Notes: a model not told the origin generated them from the sequence alone. DNA of 64,000 nt from an uncultured Polaribacter sp. (GCF_947503855.1 NZ_CANNFF010000005.1:162687-226686); one strand, 5' to 3'; counted from the stretch's first letter, positions 46,660 to 56,191 are shown. Numbers and translations: made by a program.

Positions 46660-47092
46660 ATAAGGAAACTACTTTTGTTAAGCACCTTTTTATTAATTGT
46701 TTCTTGTAAAAACGAGTCCAAAACCTCGAAAAAACGAATAATTTTAATCGGATAACGGAAGCATTTAAATGATAAACCTGGCAATCTAACTTTTGAAGTT
46801 TGGAGTACAAATTTAGTAGGTATGGCTACACAATGAAAGTTTAAAAAAATCTTTTCAAGAAATACTAAGTATTATAAAAGTTTATGATACAATACATTTA
46901 GAAGTTAAAGGAGTAAATGAAAAACTGACGTTATTTAAATTTACCAATCAAACAGACACCTCTTTTATATATGAAAATACAAAAAATGAATTCCCGAAAA
47001 AAATCACCTACTTTAAAGATAATAAACAACTAAAAGCTATTGAGACAGTAGATGATTTTAGAATTGACTTTCTTTTTAAGAAAGTGAATTAA
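46660..47092 (+). pseudogene. decayed small lipoprotein gene (DUF6265-like)
   Basis: In the frame of 46660 the sequence reads as a lipoprotein signal (IRKLLLLSTFLLIVSCKNES) whose ATG has become ATA, followed by a TAA after about 32 codons, then LNDKPGNLTFEVWS and another stop. A shifted frame carries the rest, with YDTIHLEVKGVNEKLTLFKF, TNEFPKKI-like and FRIDFLFKKVN, ending at TAA 47090-47092. The order of motifs is that of DUF6265-type small secreted proteins (LNDKPGNLTFEVWS ... KGVNEK.TLFKF). At least three lesions make it non-functional. It directly abuts the histidine kinase stop. Confidence 0.7.
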
Positions 47093-48385
47093 CTACAAGT
47101 TTTTAGGAATTGTAAAATAAAATGTGGTACCAATTTTCTTTTCACTTTCTAACCAAACCTCTCCATTGTAAAAGTCAACAATTTTCTTTACGGTTGATAG
47201 ACCTATTCCCGAAGATGTATCTATATTCTCTAATTTTGTGAATACTTTAAATATTTTTTCAAAATATTTTGCCCCTATTCCTTTACCATTATCTTTTACA
47301 AAAAATTTAAAATGACTTTGTTCATCAAAAAAACCAACTTCAATAATACCTTGTTCTTTGTCATTATATTTTACTGCATTTTGGATTAAATTCTGGAAAA
47401 TTTGATTAAATCTCCATGTATTACCAAATAATTTAGGTAGATTTTCTTGAACTTTGATTGTAAAATTTTCTGGAACCAAAATTAATTTAATAACTGCATT
47501 TACCAATTCGTTTAAATCTATTTGTTTATCATTAGACTCTAATTTATTAACTATTGAATACTCTAAAATACCTTTAATAAGAAAGTCCATTTTTTCTACA
47601 TTAAACAATACTTCATGTAATGTGGTTAGTGCTTTTTGGTTTATAATTTGTTTATGATCGTCTAAAAACCAAGTCACTAATGTATGAATATTAATTAATG
47701 GGGCTTTTAAATCATGAGACACCATTTGTGCATAATCGTTTAGTTGTTCGTTTTGGTTAGACAAATATTTTAACAGTTCTTCCTTTTTTTCTTTTTGTTG
47801 TTTTATTAATTCTTCTTGCTCTTTTCTTTGTATTACATTCACCAACATATTTGCAAAAACAAAGAGAATGTTTTTTTCATTTTCTGAGTATTTATGCAAT
47901 TGCCTAACAGAATCAAAACCAATAAAACCAATTAACTCGCCATTTTTAATTTTAGGTATGGCAATTAAACTTTGAATACCTTGAGGTTCTAAAATTGCAC
48001 GTAAACCAAGCTCACCATCATCAGGTAAAAGACTTACATCTTCTACATAAAAAGCTTCTCCTTTTCGATGAGCTTCTAACCATTGAGTAATATAATCTAA
48101 TGGTATATTTTGCAAATTTTCAATTTCAGCTCCTATACCATTTGCGCACCACTCATAAGTATTACTGGTTGTATTGTTTGTAAAGTTGTAAGAAAAAATG
48201 TAACTTCTATCTGCTTTTACAAATTCACCTATTGTTTTTAAAGAATTTTCTATTAACTCATCTATATTAGATAAATCTGAATTAATATATTTTGTTGAAA
48301 TACTTATTAATACATCTTGAAAACGTAGCTGGTAGTCTATAATTTTATCTTTCTCTTCTTGAGAAATGTCTTTTTTTCTAATCAA
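47093..48385 (-). CDS. GAF-domain histidine kinase, soluble
   Basis: This 430-residue protein has no transmembrane segment. A GAF sensor domain (about 25-190; FVKADRSYIFSYNF, IPLDYITQWLEAHRKGEAFYVEDV, LIGFIGFDSVR) is joined by a coiled coil to a HisKA domain with the phosphoacceptor MVSHDLKAPLINIH near residue 226. The ATPase domain follows (NLIQNAVKYNDK, FFVKDNGKGIGAKYF, SGIGLSTVKKIV). It is a cytoplasmic sensor, perhaps of a small molecule or redox state. There is no response regulator beside it, so it is an orphan kinase. Its stop codon is immediately next to the end of the decayed lipoprotein gene. Confidence 0.9.
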   Translation of the reverse strand: MIRKKDISQEEKDKIIDYQLRFQDVLISISTKYINSDLSNIDELIENSLKTIGEFVKADRSYIFSYNFTNNTTSNTYEWCANGIGAEIENLQNIPLDYITQWLEAHRKGEAFYVEDVSLLPDDGELGLRAILEPQGIQSLIAIPKIKNGELIGFIGFDSVRQLHKYSENEKNILFVFANMLVNVIQRKEQEELIKQQKEKKEELLKYLSNQNEQLNDYAQMVSHDLKAPLINIHTLVTWFLDDHKQIINQKALTTLHEVLFNVEKMDFLIKGILEYSIVNKLESNDKQIDLNELVNAVIKLILVPENFTIKVQENLPKLFGNTWRFNQIFQNLIQNAVKYNDKEQGIIEVGFFDEQSHFKFFVKDNGKGIGAKYFEKIFKVFTKLENIDTSSGIGLSTVKKIVDFYNGEVWLESEKKIGTTFYFTIPKNL

Positions 48386-48572
48386 ACTCTCCTTTTTTTT
48401 TAAACGATAAATTAAAGATACGTTATATTTTAAAAATCATGTTGTATTTGTTGTAGTTCCTCTACTAATATTTTTAACTTGTATAGATCTTTCATAAACT
48501 TAACTTAAACGTATAAAAAAACGCAAAACACATCAGTATTTTAAGTTTTCGTGTTATATCTTATGCTAAAAT

Positions 48573-49751
48573 CTAGTACTCAAATGTACCAAACTCACTT
48601 TTAATCGTAAGCTTCTTATTTTCTGATGTTGCTACCCTACCCACAATTTGCGCATTTACATCATATGATTTTGAAATTGCAATAATTTCTTCTGCAATTC
48701 CAGGAGACACATACAATTCCATTCTATGACCACAATTAAAAACCTGATACATTTCTTTCCAATCGGTTTTAGATTGCTCTTGTATCAATTTAAATAAAGG
48801 CGGTACTGGAAACATGTTGTCTTTTACAATATGTAAATTATCTACAAAATGTAATATTTTGGTTTGTGCGCCACCTGAACAATGTATCATTCCGTGTACA
48901 GATTCTGCATCGAATTTTGATAATATTTCTTTAATAATTGGCGCATATGTTCTTGTAGGTGATAAAACTAATTTACCTGCATCAATGGGCGAGTTTTCAA
49001 CTTCATCTGTCAATTTTGTATTTCCAGAATATACCAAATCAGCAGGAACAGCCGCATCAAAACTTTCTGGATATTTTTTTGCTAAATCGTTATCAAACAC
49101 ATCGTGTCTTGCAGAAGTTAACCCATTAGAACCCATACCTCCATTATATTCCGTTTCATAAGTGGCTTGTCCAAAAGATTCTAAACCAACAATAACATCA
49201 CCTGCTTTTATGTTGGCATTATCAATCACATCAGAGCGTTTCATTCTTGCAGTAACGGTAGAATCAACAATAATTGTACGTACTAAATCTCCAACATCTG
49301 CAGTTTCTCCTCCAGTAGAATGTATGGTAACTCCGAATTTTTTTAGATCGTCAATTAATTCTTCTGTTCCGTTGATAATTGCTGATAATACTTCGCCAGG
49401 AATTTTACTTTTGTTACGCCCAATTGTAGAGGATAACATGATATTATCTGTGGCTCCAACACATAGTAAATCATCAATATTCATTATTAGAGCATCTTGT
49501 GCAATACCTTTCCAAACAGAAATATCTCCAGTTTCTTTCCAATACATGTAGGCTAAAGAGGATTTTGTACCTGCACCATCTGCATGCATAATCAAACAAT
49601 AATCATCGTCATTGGTTAAATAATCTGGCACAATTTTACAGAATGCTTTCGGAAACAAACCTTTATCTATATTTTTTATGGCATTATGCACATCCTCTTT
49701 AGATGCAGAAACACCCCTTTGTGCGTATCTTTTAGAAACTTCTTGACTCAT
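48573..49751 (-). CDS. purM: phosphoribosylformylglycinamidine cyclo-ligase (AIR synthase)
   Basis: The 392-residue protein has RYAQRGVSASKEDVHNAI near the start, HADGAGTKSSLAYMY near residue 55, DDLLCVGATDNIMLSSTIGRN near 95, GGETADVGDLV near 145 and ACHCSGGA-like VHGMIHCSGGAQTKI near 290. These fit PurM, the fifth step of purine synthesis. It is somewhat longer than the enteric enzyme (about 345), as is usual in Bacteroidota. A TAAATTTG box lies 20 bases upstream of the ATG. Confidence 0.93.
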   Translation of the reverse strand: MSQEVSKRYAQRGVSASKEDVHNAIKNIDKGLFPKAFCKIVPDYLTNDDDYCLIMHADGAGTKSSLAYMYWKETGDISVWKGIAQDALIMNIDDLLCVGATDNIMLSSTIGRNKSKIPGEVLSAIINGTEELIDDLKKFGVTIHSTGGETADVGDLVRTIIVDSTVTARMKRSDVIDNANIKAGDVIVGLESFGQATYETEYNGGMGSNGLTSARHDVFDNDLAKKYPESFDAAVPADLVYSGNTKLTDEVENSPIDAGKLVLSPTRTYAPIIKEILSKFDAESVHGMIHCSGGAQTKILHFVDNLHIVKDNMFPVPPLFKLIQEQSKTDWKEMYQVFNCGHRMELYVSPGIAEEIIAISKSYDVNAQIVGRVATSENKKLTIKSEFGTFEY

Positions 49752-49770
49752 ATTATTGTATTGTGAATTG

Positions 49771-49778
49771 CAAATTTA
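49771..49778 (-). promoter_or_regulatory. -7 box upstream of purM
   Basis: On the minus strand TAAATTTG is an exact match to the Bacteroidota -7 consensus TAnnTTTG and lies 20 bases before the purM ATG. Confidence 0.5.
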
Positions 49779-49794
49779 GGCTTTTACAAAAAAA

Positions 49795-49814
49795 ATCCTA
49801 CAGATTTGTAGGAT
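49795..49814 (-). terminator. terminator after GSIII gene
   Basis: An inverted repeat (ATCCTACA / TGTAGGAT) with a four-base loop lies just past the stop codon of the type III glutamine synthetase gene and is followed on the minus strand by a run of T. Confidence 0.75.
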
Positions 49815-49823
49815 GTTTTTACA

Positions 49824-52007
49824 CTATCTTGTAAACAATAGCTCTCTATACTTGGTAAGTGGCCACAAATTATCATCTACCATGGTTTCTAATTGATCGC
49901 AATGAAAACGAATTTTATCGAAAAACGGTTTTATTTTATTACAGTAAGCTTCTGCTTTCACTAATGCTTTTTTATTGCTTACTTTTTTACGCTCTTCTAT
50001 CATTTTTAAAACCAAAGCATTAATTTCTGTAATGTGGTTAGATATGGTCATAATTAGCTCTATTTGTTCTTTGGCTATATTTTTATAATCAGCACCAAAT
50101 ATTTCTTTTAAATTTTTAGTATTTTCTAATAATGTATTTTGATATATAATTGCTGTTGGTACAATATGATTTCTTGCAATATCGCCTAAAACACGTCCTT
50201 TTATTTGTAATCTTTTCGAATATTCTTCTAATTCAATTTCGTAACGCGCTTGCATTTCTACTTTAGTCATTACTTTCATCTCTTCGAAAAGTTTAATAGT
50301 TTTTTCTGCAACCTTAACTTTTAAAGCTTCTGGGGTTGTTTTATTATTACTTAAACCTCTCTTTTTAGCTTCTTTTTCCCAAGCTTCTCCATAACCGTCA
50401 CCATCAAAACGAATTTTTTTACAAGATTTTATATACTCTCTAAGTACATTAAAAACAGCTTCGTCTTTTTTAAGTTTTTTAGTATCTATTAATTTGTCTA
50501 CTTCTATTTTAAACTCTTTTAGTTGTTTGGCAACTATGGTATTTAAAACCGTCATTGGTGCTGCACAATTGGTTAAAGAACCTACTGCTCTAAACTCGAA
50601 CTTATTCCCAGTAAAAGCAAAAGGCGATGTTCTATTTCTATCTGTATTGTCTAATAAAATCTCTGGTATTTTACCAATAATGTTTAGTTTTAAATCGGTT
50701 TTTTCTTGGGGTGATAACTTGCCTTTAGTTACGTTTTCTAACTCGTCTAAAACTGCCGATAATTGACTCCCAATAAATACTGAAATAATTGCGGGAGGTG
50801 CTTCATTGGCTCCTAATCTAAAATCGTTACTTGCAGAAGCTACAGAAGCTCTTAACAGCTCTTCATACTCATAAACAGCTTTAATAGTATTTACAAAAAA
50901 AGTTAAAAACTGTAGGTTTTTCATCGGTGTTTTACCAGGCCTTAACAGGTTTACACCATTGTCTAAAGATAATGACCAATTATTATGTTTACCAGAACCA
51001 TTAATGCCTGCAAAAGGTTTTTCGTGAAACAATACTTTAAATTTATGTCTTTTAGAAACTTTTTGCATTACATCCATCAATAAAGAGTTGTGGTCTACTG
51101 CCAAATTAGCTTCTTCAAAAATTGGTGCAATTTCAAACTGATTGGGTGCTACTTCATTATGCCTAGTTTTTACAGGTATACCCAACAACATACATTCTTC
51201 TTCTAAATCTTGCATAAAACTCATGGCTCTTGCAGGTATTGTTCCAAAATAATGATCGTCTAATTGTTGCCCTTTTGCTGGTGTGTGCCCTAAAAGCGTA
51301 CTTCCTGTTAACTGAATATCGGGTCTTGAGTTTGCCAAAGCGTCATCAATTAAAAAAAATTCTTGCTCCCACCCCAAAGTTGCAGAAACTTTGTTGGCGT
51401 TTTTGTCAAAATATTTACAAACAGCGGTTGCATGCAAATCTATAGCTTGCAATGCTCTTAACAAAGGTGTTTTATTATCTAAAGCCTCACCAGTATAGGC
51501 TACAAAGATGGTAGGTATACATAAAGTAGTTTCATATATAAATGCAGGTGATGTTGGATCCCAAGCTGTATAACCTCTTGCCTCAAAGGTATTTCTAATT
51601 CCTCCATTTGGAAAACTTGATGCATCTGGTTCTTGTTGTACCAATTGCTCTCCATCAAATTTTTCCATAGCCAAACTACCATTGATAGATTCAAAAAAAG
51701 CATCGTGTTTTTCTGCAGTAGCACCTGTTAAGGGTTGAAACCAATGTGTATAATGGGTTGCTCCTTTAGAAATTGCCCAATCTTTCATACTTACTGCAAC
51801 TTGGTCTGCAATTTTTCGGTCTATTTTGGTTCCATGGTCTATGGCATTCATCACACTTTCGTAAGCTGATCTTGTAAGATACTGTTGCATAGCGTGTTTA
51901 TTAAACACATTATTACCAAACAAAGATGATCTTTTATCACTTTGAACTACTTTTATAGGAGTTCTATGTAAAGTTTCGGCTAAAGCATTAAATCTAATTC
52001 TTGACAT
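49824..52007 (-). CDS. glnN: glutamine synthetase type III
   Basis: This 727-residue protein has the large N-terminal extension and signature segments of GSIII: MKDWAISKGATHYTHWFQPLTG near residue 70, KFDGEQLVQQEPDASSFPNGG near 116, GWEQEFFLID near 212, TRHNEVAPNQFEIAPIFEEA near 281, GINGSGKHNNWSLS near 333 and NDFRLGANEAPPAI near 389. It ligates ammonia to glutamate using ATP. GSIII is characteristic of Bacteroidota and some cyanobacteria and is often nitrogen-responsive. It is transcribed divergently from a GSII gene 165 bases away, so the shared spacer is a likely control region. Confidence 0.95.
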   Translation of the reverse strand: MSRIRFNALAETLHRTPIKVVQSDKRSSLFGNNVFNKHAMQQYLTRSAYESVMNAIDHGTKIDRKIADQVAVSMKDWAISKGATHYTHWFQPLTGATAEKHDAFFESINGSLAMEKFDGEQLVQQEPDASSFPNGGIRNTFEARGYTAWDPTSPAFIYETTLCIPTIFVAYTGEALDNKTPLLRALQAIDLHATAVCKYFDKNANKVSATLGWEQEFFLIDDALANSRPDIQLTGSTLLGHTPAKGQQLDDHYFGTIPARAMSFMQDLEEECMLLGIPVKTRHNEVAPNQFEIAPIFEEANLAVDHNSLLMDVMQKVSKRHKFKVLFHEKPFAGINGSGKHNNWSLSLDNGVNLLRPGKTPMKNLQFLTFFVNTIKAVYEYEELLRASVASASNDFRLGANEAPPAIISVFIGSQLSAVLDELENVTKGKLSPQEKTDLKLNIIGKIPEILLDNTDRNRTSPFAFTGNKFEFRAVGSLTNCAAPMTVLNTIVAKQLKEFKIEVDKLIDTKKLKKDEAVFNVLREYIKSCKKIRFDGDGYGEAWEKEAKKRGLSNNKTTPEALKVKVAEKTIKLFEEMKVMTKVEMQARYEIELEEYSKRLQIKGRVLGDIARNHIVPTAIIYQNTLLENTKNLKEIFGADYKNIAKEQIELIMTISNHITEINALVLKMIEERKKVSNKKALVKAEAYCNKIKPFFDKIRFHCDQLETMVDDNLWPLTKYRELLFTR

Positions 52008-52113
52008 ATTATTAATATTTGCAGTAGATATTTTATTTTCATTAAATATACCCCTTAAAATTTAGGGATAAAATTATTTTTAAGCAAAAATAAACATTTG
52101 CCCCCTATTTTTT

Positions 52114-52143
52114 TTGATATGTAGCTAAAATATTTCATTTTTG
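52114..52143 (+). promoter_or_regulatory. promoter upstream of GSII gene
   Basis: A -33 TTG (52114-52116), a 19-base spacer and a -7 box CATTTTTG (52136-52143, one mismatch to TAnnTTTG) are at the expected geometry. The ATG is at 52173. Confidence 0.5.
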
Positions 52144-52172
52144 TAGTGTAACATACACTCAATTATTTTATT

Positions 52173-53198
52173 ATGGCAAAAATTAAATTAGAATACATTT
52201 GGTTAGATGGATACTTTCCAACTCAGAACATGAGAAGTAAAACCAAAGTTGAAGAACATGAAAATTTTCAAGGAACTGTAGAAGAACTAGATATGTGGTC
52301 TTTTGATGGATCATCTACTAGACAAGCATCTGGAGGTTCTTCTGACTGTTTATTAAAACCAGTTGCAATCTACCCAGACCCTGCAAGAATTAATGGTTAT
52401 TTAGTAATGACAGAGGTTTTAAATGCAGATGGAACACCACATGTTTCTAATGGTAGAGCTACAATTGAAGATGAAGATAACGATTTCTGGTTCGGTTTTG
52501 AGCAAGAATACTTTATTATGGATTCTAAAACACAATTACCTTTAGGATTCCCTATTGGTGGTTATCCTGCACCACAAGGAATGTATTATTGTTCTGTTGG
52601 TGGTAAAAATACTCATGGTAGACTTTTAGTTGAAAAACATGCTGATTTATGTATTGATGCTGGTTTAAACTTTGAAGGTATTAATCAAGAAGTTGCATCT
52701 GGACAATGGGAATTTCAATTATTTGCAAAAGGAGCTAAAAAAGCGGGAGATGAAATTTGGATTGCTAGATATTTATTAGATAGATTAACTGAACAATATG
52801 GTTACTACATAGACTATCATCCAAAACCATTAGGTAAAGATATGGACTGGAATGGTTCTGGTATGCATGCAAACTTCTCTAACACAACTTTAAGAACTTG
52901 TGGTTCTAAAGAAACTTATGAGAAAATTTGTGAAGCATTTAGACCTGTAGTTAAAGAGCATATTGCTGTTTATGGTGAATTTAACGACCAACGTTTAACT
53001 GGTGATCATGAAACTGCTTCTATTAATGATTTCTCTTATGGTGTTTCAGATAGAGGTGCTTCAATCCGTATTCCAATTATTACTGTAGAAAAAGGTTGGA
53101 AAGGTTGGTTAGAAGACAGAAGACCTGCTTCTAATGGAGACCCTTACAAAATTGCTGGTAGAATTATTAAGACTGTAAAGTCTGCTAATATTAGCTAG
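52173..53198 (+). CDS. glutamine synthetase type II (eukaryote-like)
   Basis: The 341-residue protein has the short GSII architecture: a beta-grasp domain (KIKLEYIWLDGYFPTQNMRS, with MWSFDGSSTRQASGGSSD near residue 46) and a catalytic domain with FGFEQEYFIMD near 108, INQEVASGQWEFQLF near 170, DWNGSGMHANFSNT near 230 and RLTGDHETASINDFSYGVSDRGASIRIP near 270. GSII is the eukaryotic type, also present in some bacteria. Two types of glutamine synthetase, GSII and GSIII, are thus encoded back to back. A strong terminator follows. Confidence 0.95.
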   Translation: MAKIKLEYIWLDGYFPTQNMRSKTKVEEHENFQGTVEELDMWSFDGSSTRQASGGSSDCLLKPVAIYPDPARINGYLVMTEVLNADGTPHVSNGRATIEDEDNDFWFGFEQEYFIMDSKTQLPLGFPIGGYPAPQGMYYCSVGGKNTHGRLLVEKHADLCIDAGLNFEGINQEVASGQWEFQLFAKGAKKAGDEIWIARYLLDRLTEQYGYYIDYHPKPLGKDMDWNGSGMHANFSNTTLRTCGSKETYEKICEAFRPVVKEHIAVYGEFNDQRLTGDHETASINDFSYGVSDRGASIRIPIITVEKGWKGWLEDRRPASNGDPYKIAGRIIKTVKSANIS

Positions 53199-53220
53199 TA
53201 AAAAGTATATATTTATTTTA

Positions 53221-53251
53221 AAGTCTGTTTTCTTTCTTAGAAAACAGACTT
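53221..53251 (+). terminator. terminator after GSII gene
   Basis: A 12-base perfect stem (AAGTCTGTTTTC / GAAAACAGACTT) with a seven-base loop is followed by a T run, 22 bases after the stop. Confidence 0.88.
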
Positions 53252-53356
53252 TTTTTTTGCAATCATTTTTCATTGCTATTCTATATCTTTGAGAATATAT
53301 ATTATTTGTTAAATTAGAAGAACTAACTTATAAAAAACGAATACAAAATTATTCTA

Positions 53357-55015
53357 ATGAGTGTTAAAAACTGGACTTTACTAATTATAAATAGCTTGGT
53401 ACTTTTAGTAGTACTTACCATTTCGTTTAGTTTTTACTCAGAATTTTCTAAAGTTTTAGACAAACGGATATTGTTACATTTAAGATCTATAAAAACCTTA
53501 AAAAAAATACAACTACAACGCCTAGTAAACAAAGAGTGGAATGCATTTACGTATGCTACTAATATTGCTAAACAGGGTGGAATAAAATTACCTGAAAACG
53601 AATTTTTAGTTAATGGTATATACGATTTAACACATTTACATCCTTCTAAAAAAACATCCATTGGTTTAGTTAAAATAAAAGATAGCGTTAGATATTTAAA
53701 TATTGTTTCTTATAAAAAAATTCAACAAATTTTGCTAGAAAGAACAGGAATGGGCGCTAGTGGTGAGTCTTATTTAGTAGGAAATGATTATCGGTTACGA
53801 TCACAATCTCGATTTTTTCCTAAGACAAAACCTTATGAAATCATCGTAAAAACTGAAGGCGTTATTAATGGACTTAAAAATATTAGAGGTGAAGGTTTTT
53901 TTCCAGATTACAGAGGTATAGAAGTTTACAGTGTATATAATTCTTTAAATATTGGGAATTTAAACTGGGTAATCTTATCTGAAATAGATGTAAAAGAAGT
54001 ACAAATTCCGTTAAAAGAAATGCGTGATAAACTGTTAATTTTAACCTTAATTACACTTTTAGTTTCCATAACCATCTCTTTATTTCTTACCAAAATCATT
54101 ACCAATCCTTTAAAAAAGATACACAATCTTATTGGGTTTATGGCGAAAGGAAATTATAACGAAAAAATTCAACTAAAAAATAGCCCAAAAGAAATTACAG
54201 AAATGAATGTTGCCTTAGCCAACTTAAGCGAGGTTATTTCTAGTGCTGTTAATTTTTCTGTAGAAATTGGTAACATGAATCTAGATAGCGAATATCAACC
54301 TAAAGGAAAAAACGATTTGCTAGGAAAAAGCTTACTTAAAATGCGTAATAAACTAAAAGCATACAGAACTTTAGAAAGCGAAATAAACAAAAGCAATAAA
54401 CGTTTGCTTATTCAGAATTTAGAATCTGAAAGAAAAAGGTTAGCAAGAGAACTACATGATGGTTTAGGCCCCTTATTAACAACCTTAAAAATAAATGTAC
54501 AAAACAAAATAGAAAGTGGCGAAAACAAAGACACCATCAAAAACATTATAGATACTACCATTGCAGAAATTAGACAAATGACAAATGTTTTAATGCCCAC
54601 AAGTTTAGATAAATTTGGCATTGGAGCTACTTTAAATAATTATGTACAGAGTATTCAAGACTCTATTTCGTTTCCTATAAGTTTCGAGAATTTAACACAA
54701 CACGAAAACTCAAACATTACTAAAGAACAAGAAATACATCTTTTTAGAATTACCCAAGAATTAATAAATAACACAATAAAACACGCCAAAGCAAGCCAAA
54801 TAAAAATATCTTTAACAGAATTTGCTGATTTTTTGTCTTTATTTTACTTTGACGATGGTATTGGGTTTGATTCAGAAAAAGTTACAACTGGTTCTGGTCT
54901 TACAAACATTAAAGATCGAGTAGAAATATGTAATGGTATTTTGATTATAAATTCAAGTAAAGGAAAAACAACTTTTGAAATTGAAATGCCCATAAAGAAT
55001 AATAAAAATGATTAA
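53357..55015 (+). CDS. membrane sensor histidine kinase (Cache-like, HAMP, HisKA_3)
   Basis: The 552-residue protein has a first transmembrane helix (about 5-28), a periplasmic Cache-like sensor with RTGMGASGESYLVGNDYRLR near residue 128, a second helix (about 222-245), one or two HAMP-like linkers, and a HisKA_3 domain with phosphoacceptor ESERKRLARELHDGLGPLL near 363. The ATPase end shows RITQELINNTIKHAKAS and YFDDGIGFD...GSGLTNIKDR. It is the cognate partner of the NarL-type regulator, whose gene start overlaps its stop by eight bases. The ligand is unknown. Confidence 0.92.
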   Translation: MSVKNWTLLIINSLVLLVVLTISFSFYSEFSKVLDKRILLHLRSIKTLKKIQLQRLVNKEWNAFTYATNIAKQGGIKLPENEFLVNGIYDLTHLHPSKKTSIGLVKIKDSVRYLNIVSYKKIQQILLERTGMGASGESYLVGNDYRLRSQSRFFPKTKPYEIIVKTEGVINGLKNIRGEGFFPDYRGIEVYSVYNSLNIGNLNWVILSEIDVKEVQIPLKEMRDKLLILTLITLLVSITISLFLTKIITNPLKKIHNLIGFMAKGNYNEKIQLKNSPKEITEMNVALANLSEVISSAVNFSVEIGNMNLDSEYQPKGKNDLLGKSLLKMRNKLKAYRTLESEINKSNKRLLIQNLESERKRLARELHDGLGPLLTTLKINVQNKIESGENKDTIKNIIDTTIAEIRQMTNVLMPTSLDKFGIGATLNNYVQSIQDSISFPISFENLTQHENSNITKEQEIHLFRITQELINNTIKHAKASQIKISLTEFADFLSLFYFDDGIGFDSEKVTTGSGLTNIKDRVEICNGILIINSSKGKTTFEIEMPIKNNKND

Positions 55016-55634
55016 AATTGTTGTTACAGATGATCATAAACTATTTAGAATAGGTTTAGCAGAATTACTTAAAAAACAAAAAGATTTTAATGTAATAGCA
55101 ACATTTTCTGATGGAGAAAAGTTTTTAGATTTTTATACTAAATCTCAAGACTTTGATATTGTTTTATTAGATATTAATATGCCAAATATAGATGGTATAG
55201 AAGTGCTAAATAAATTAAGAAAAATAAAAAGCTCTGTAAAACCCATTATTATATCTATGTATGATGATGGCAACTATATTGCAAAATGTTCTAAAAATGG
55301 AGCTTACAGCTATCTTTTAAAGAATACAGATGAAGAAGAACTAATTAAAGCTATTAGAATAGTAGCAAAAGGAAAAAAATATTTTAGTTCTTTAATTGCA
55401 GAAAAAATGGTAAATTTTATGGCAACCCAAAGTGTTAGCGAAAATTTACTTTCTAACAAAGAAACAGAAGTATTACTTTTAATTAGTAAAGGACTAACTA
55501 CAAAAGAAATAGCAACACAACTTTTTGTAAGCACTAGAACTATAGAAACACATCGTGCTAATATTTTAAAAAAATTAGAAGTTAAAAATACGGCTCAACT
55601 TATTAAAAAAGCTTCAGAAATAAAATTAATTTAA
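55008..55634 (+). CDS. NarL/FixJ-family response regulator
   Basis: The 208-residue protein has a receiver domain (about 1-120) with DDHKLFRIG, phosphoacceptor aspartate in VLLDINMPN near residue 55 and YLLKNTDEEEL near 103. A LuxR-type helix-turn-helix follows (about 140-205; LLSNKETEVLLLISKGLTTKEIATQ and ISTRTIETH-like VSTRTIETHRANILKKL). It overlaps the kinase gene by eight bases. The small repeat protein at 55759 lies just downstream and could be regulated by it, a positional inference. Confidence 0.94.
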   Translation: MIKIVVTDDHKLFRIGLAELLKKQKDFNVIATFSDGEKFLDFYTKSQDFDIVLLDINMPNIDGIEVLNKLRKIKSSVKPIIISMYDDGNYIAKCSKNGAYSYLLKNTDEEELIKAIRIVAKGKKYFSSLIAEKMVNFMATQSVSENLLSNKETEVLLLISKGLTTKEIATQLFVSTRTIETHRANILKKLEVKNTAQLIKKASEIKLI

Positions 55635-55758
55635 AATCTATATCCGTATAAATACGGATACAAAATACCAATTTTCTTATACAAACAAAACAGCTAATTG
55701 CATTGTAAATTTATAGTAGCTAAATGATAGTATTTAGTTTAATTTAAAATGTATTAGT

Positions 55759-56127
55759 ATGAAATATTTAATATTAACTTTTGCAGCTTTACTCTCATCT
55801 ACAGTTATATTTTCTCAAAATAATTCTCAAAAAACATTATTAAAAGACACCAATGAAGTAAAGGTTATAAAATTAGTTACATCTAAAAGAACTAATTTAA
55901 AAGGACCTGCTTATAAAAATTATAAACCTTGGAAAAAAAGCGAAAAAGAAGTCCAAGAAATACAACTAACAAGCTCTAAAAAAAGCGAATTGGTTGGTGT
56001 AGATTATAAAAACTATAAAGTTTTAGACGAGACTGAGAATAAAAGTGTAAAGAAAATTACATTGGTAACTTCTAAAAGAAGAAAACTTACAGGACCTGCT
56101 TATAAAAACTTTAAGCCCTGGAAATAA
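55759..56127 (+). CDS. small secreted protein with three 30-residue repeats
   Basis: The 122-residue protein has a signal peptide (MKYLILTFAALLSSTVIFSQ) and then three near-identical units built as V-K-x-I-x-L-x-TSK-R-x-x-L-x-G-PAYKNYKPWK. The second unit is diverged (TSSKKSELVGVDYKNYKVLD). The last ends at the C-terminus with NFKPWK. I know no family for it. It is very basic and presumably periplasmic or secreted. It starts 124 bases after a two-component regulator gene and ends at a good hairpin, so it is probably a separate transcript. Confidence 0.65.
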   Translation: MKYLILTFAALLSSTVIFSQNNSQKTLLKDTNEVKVIKLVTSKRTNLKGPAYKNYKPWKKSEKEVQEIQLTSSKKSELVGVDYKNYKVLDETENKSVKKITLVTSKRRKLTGPAYKNFKPWK

Positions 56128-56157
56128 AATTTTAATAAGTGATTGTTTATCAATTTT

Positions 56158-56191
56158 AAACCTTCGTAAAACTTTTGTTTTATGGAGGTTT
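56158..56191 (+). terminator. terminator after the three-repeat protein gene
   Basis: A stem of about 15 base pairs including two G-U pairs (AAACCTTCGTAAAAC against GTTTTATGGAGGTTT) with a TTTT loop, followed by T residues, lies 30 bases after the stop. Confidence 0.8.

Noticed and set aside
48430..48495. 21-codon minus-strand frame MKDLYKLKILVEELQQIQHDF
   Set aside because: It is short, has no ribosome-binding or promoter feature and no repeat or family support, and could arise by chance. It may be a remnant upstream of the GAF kinase.
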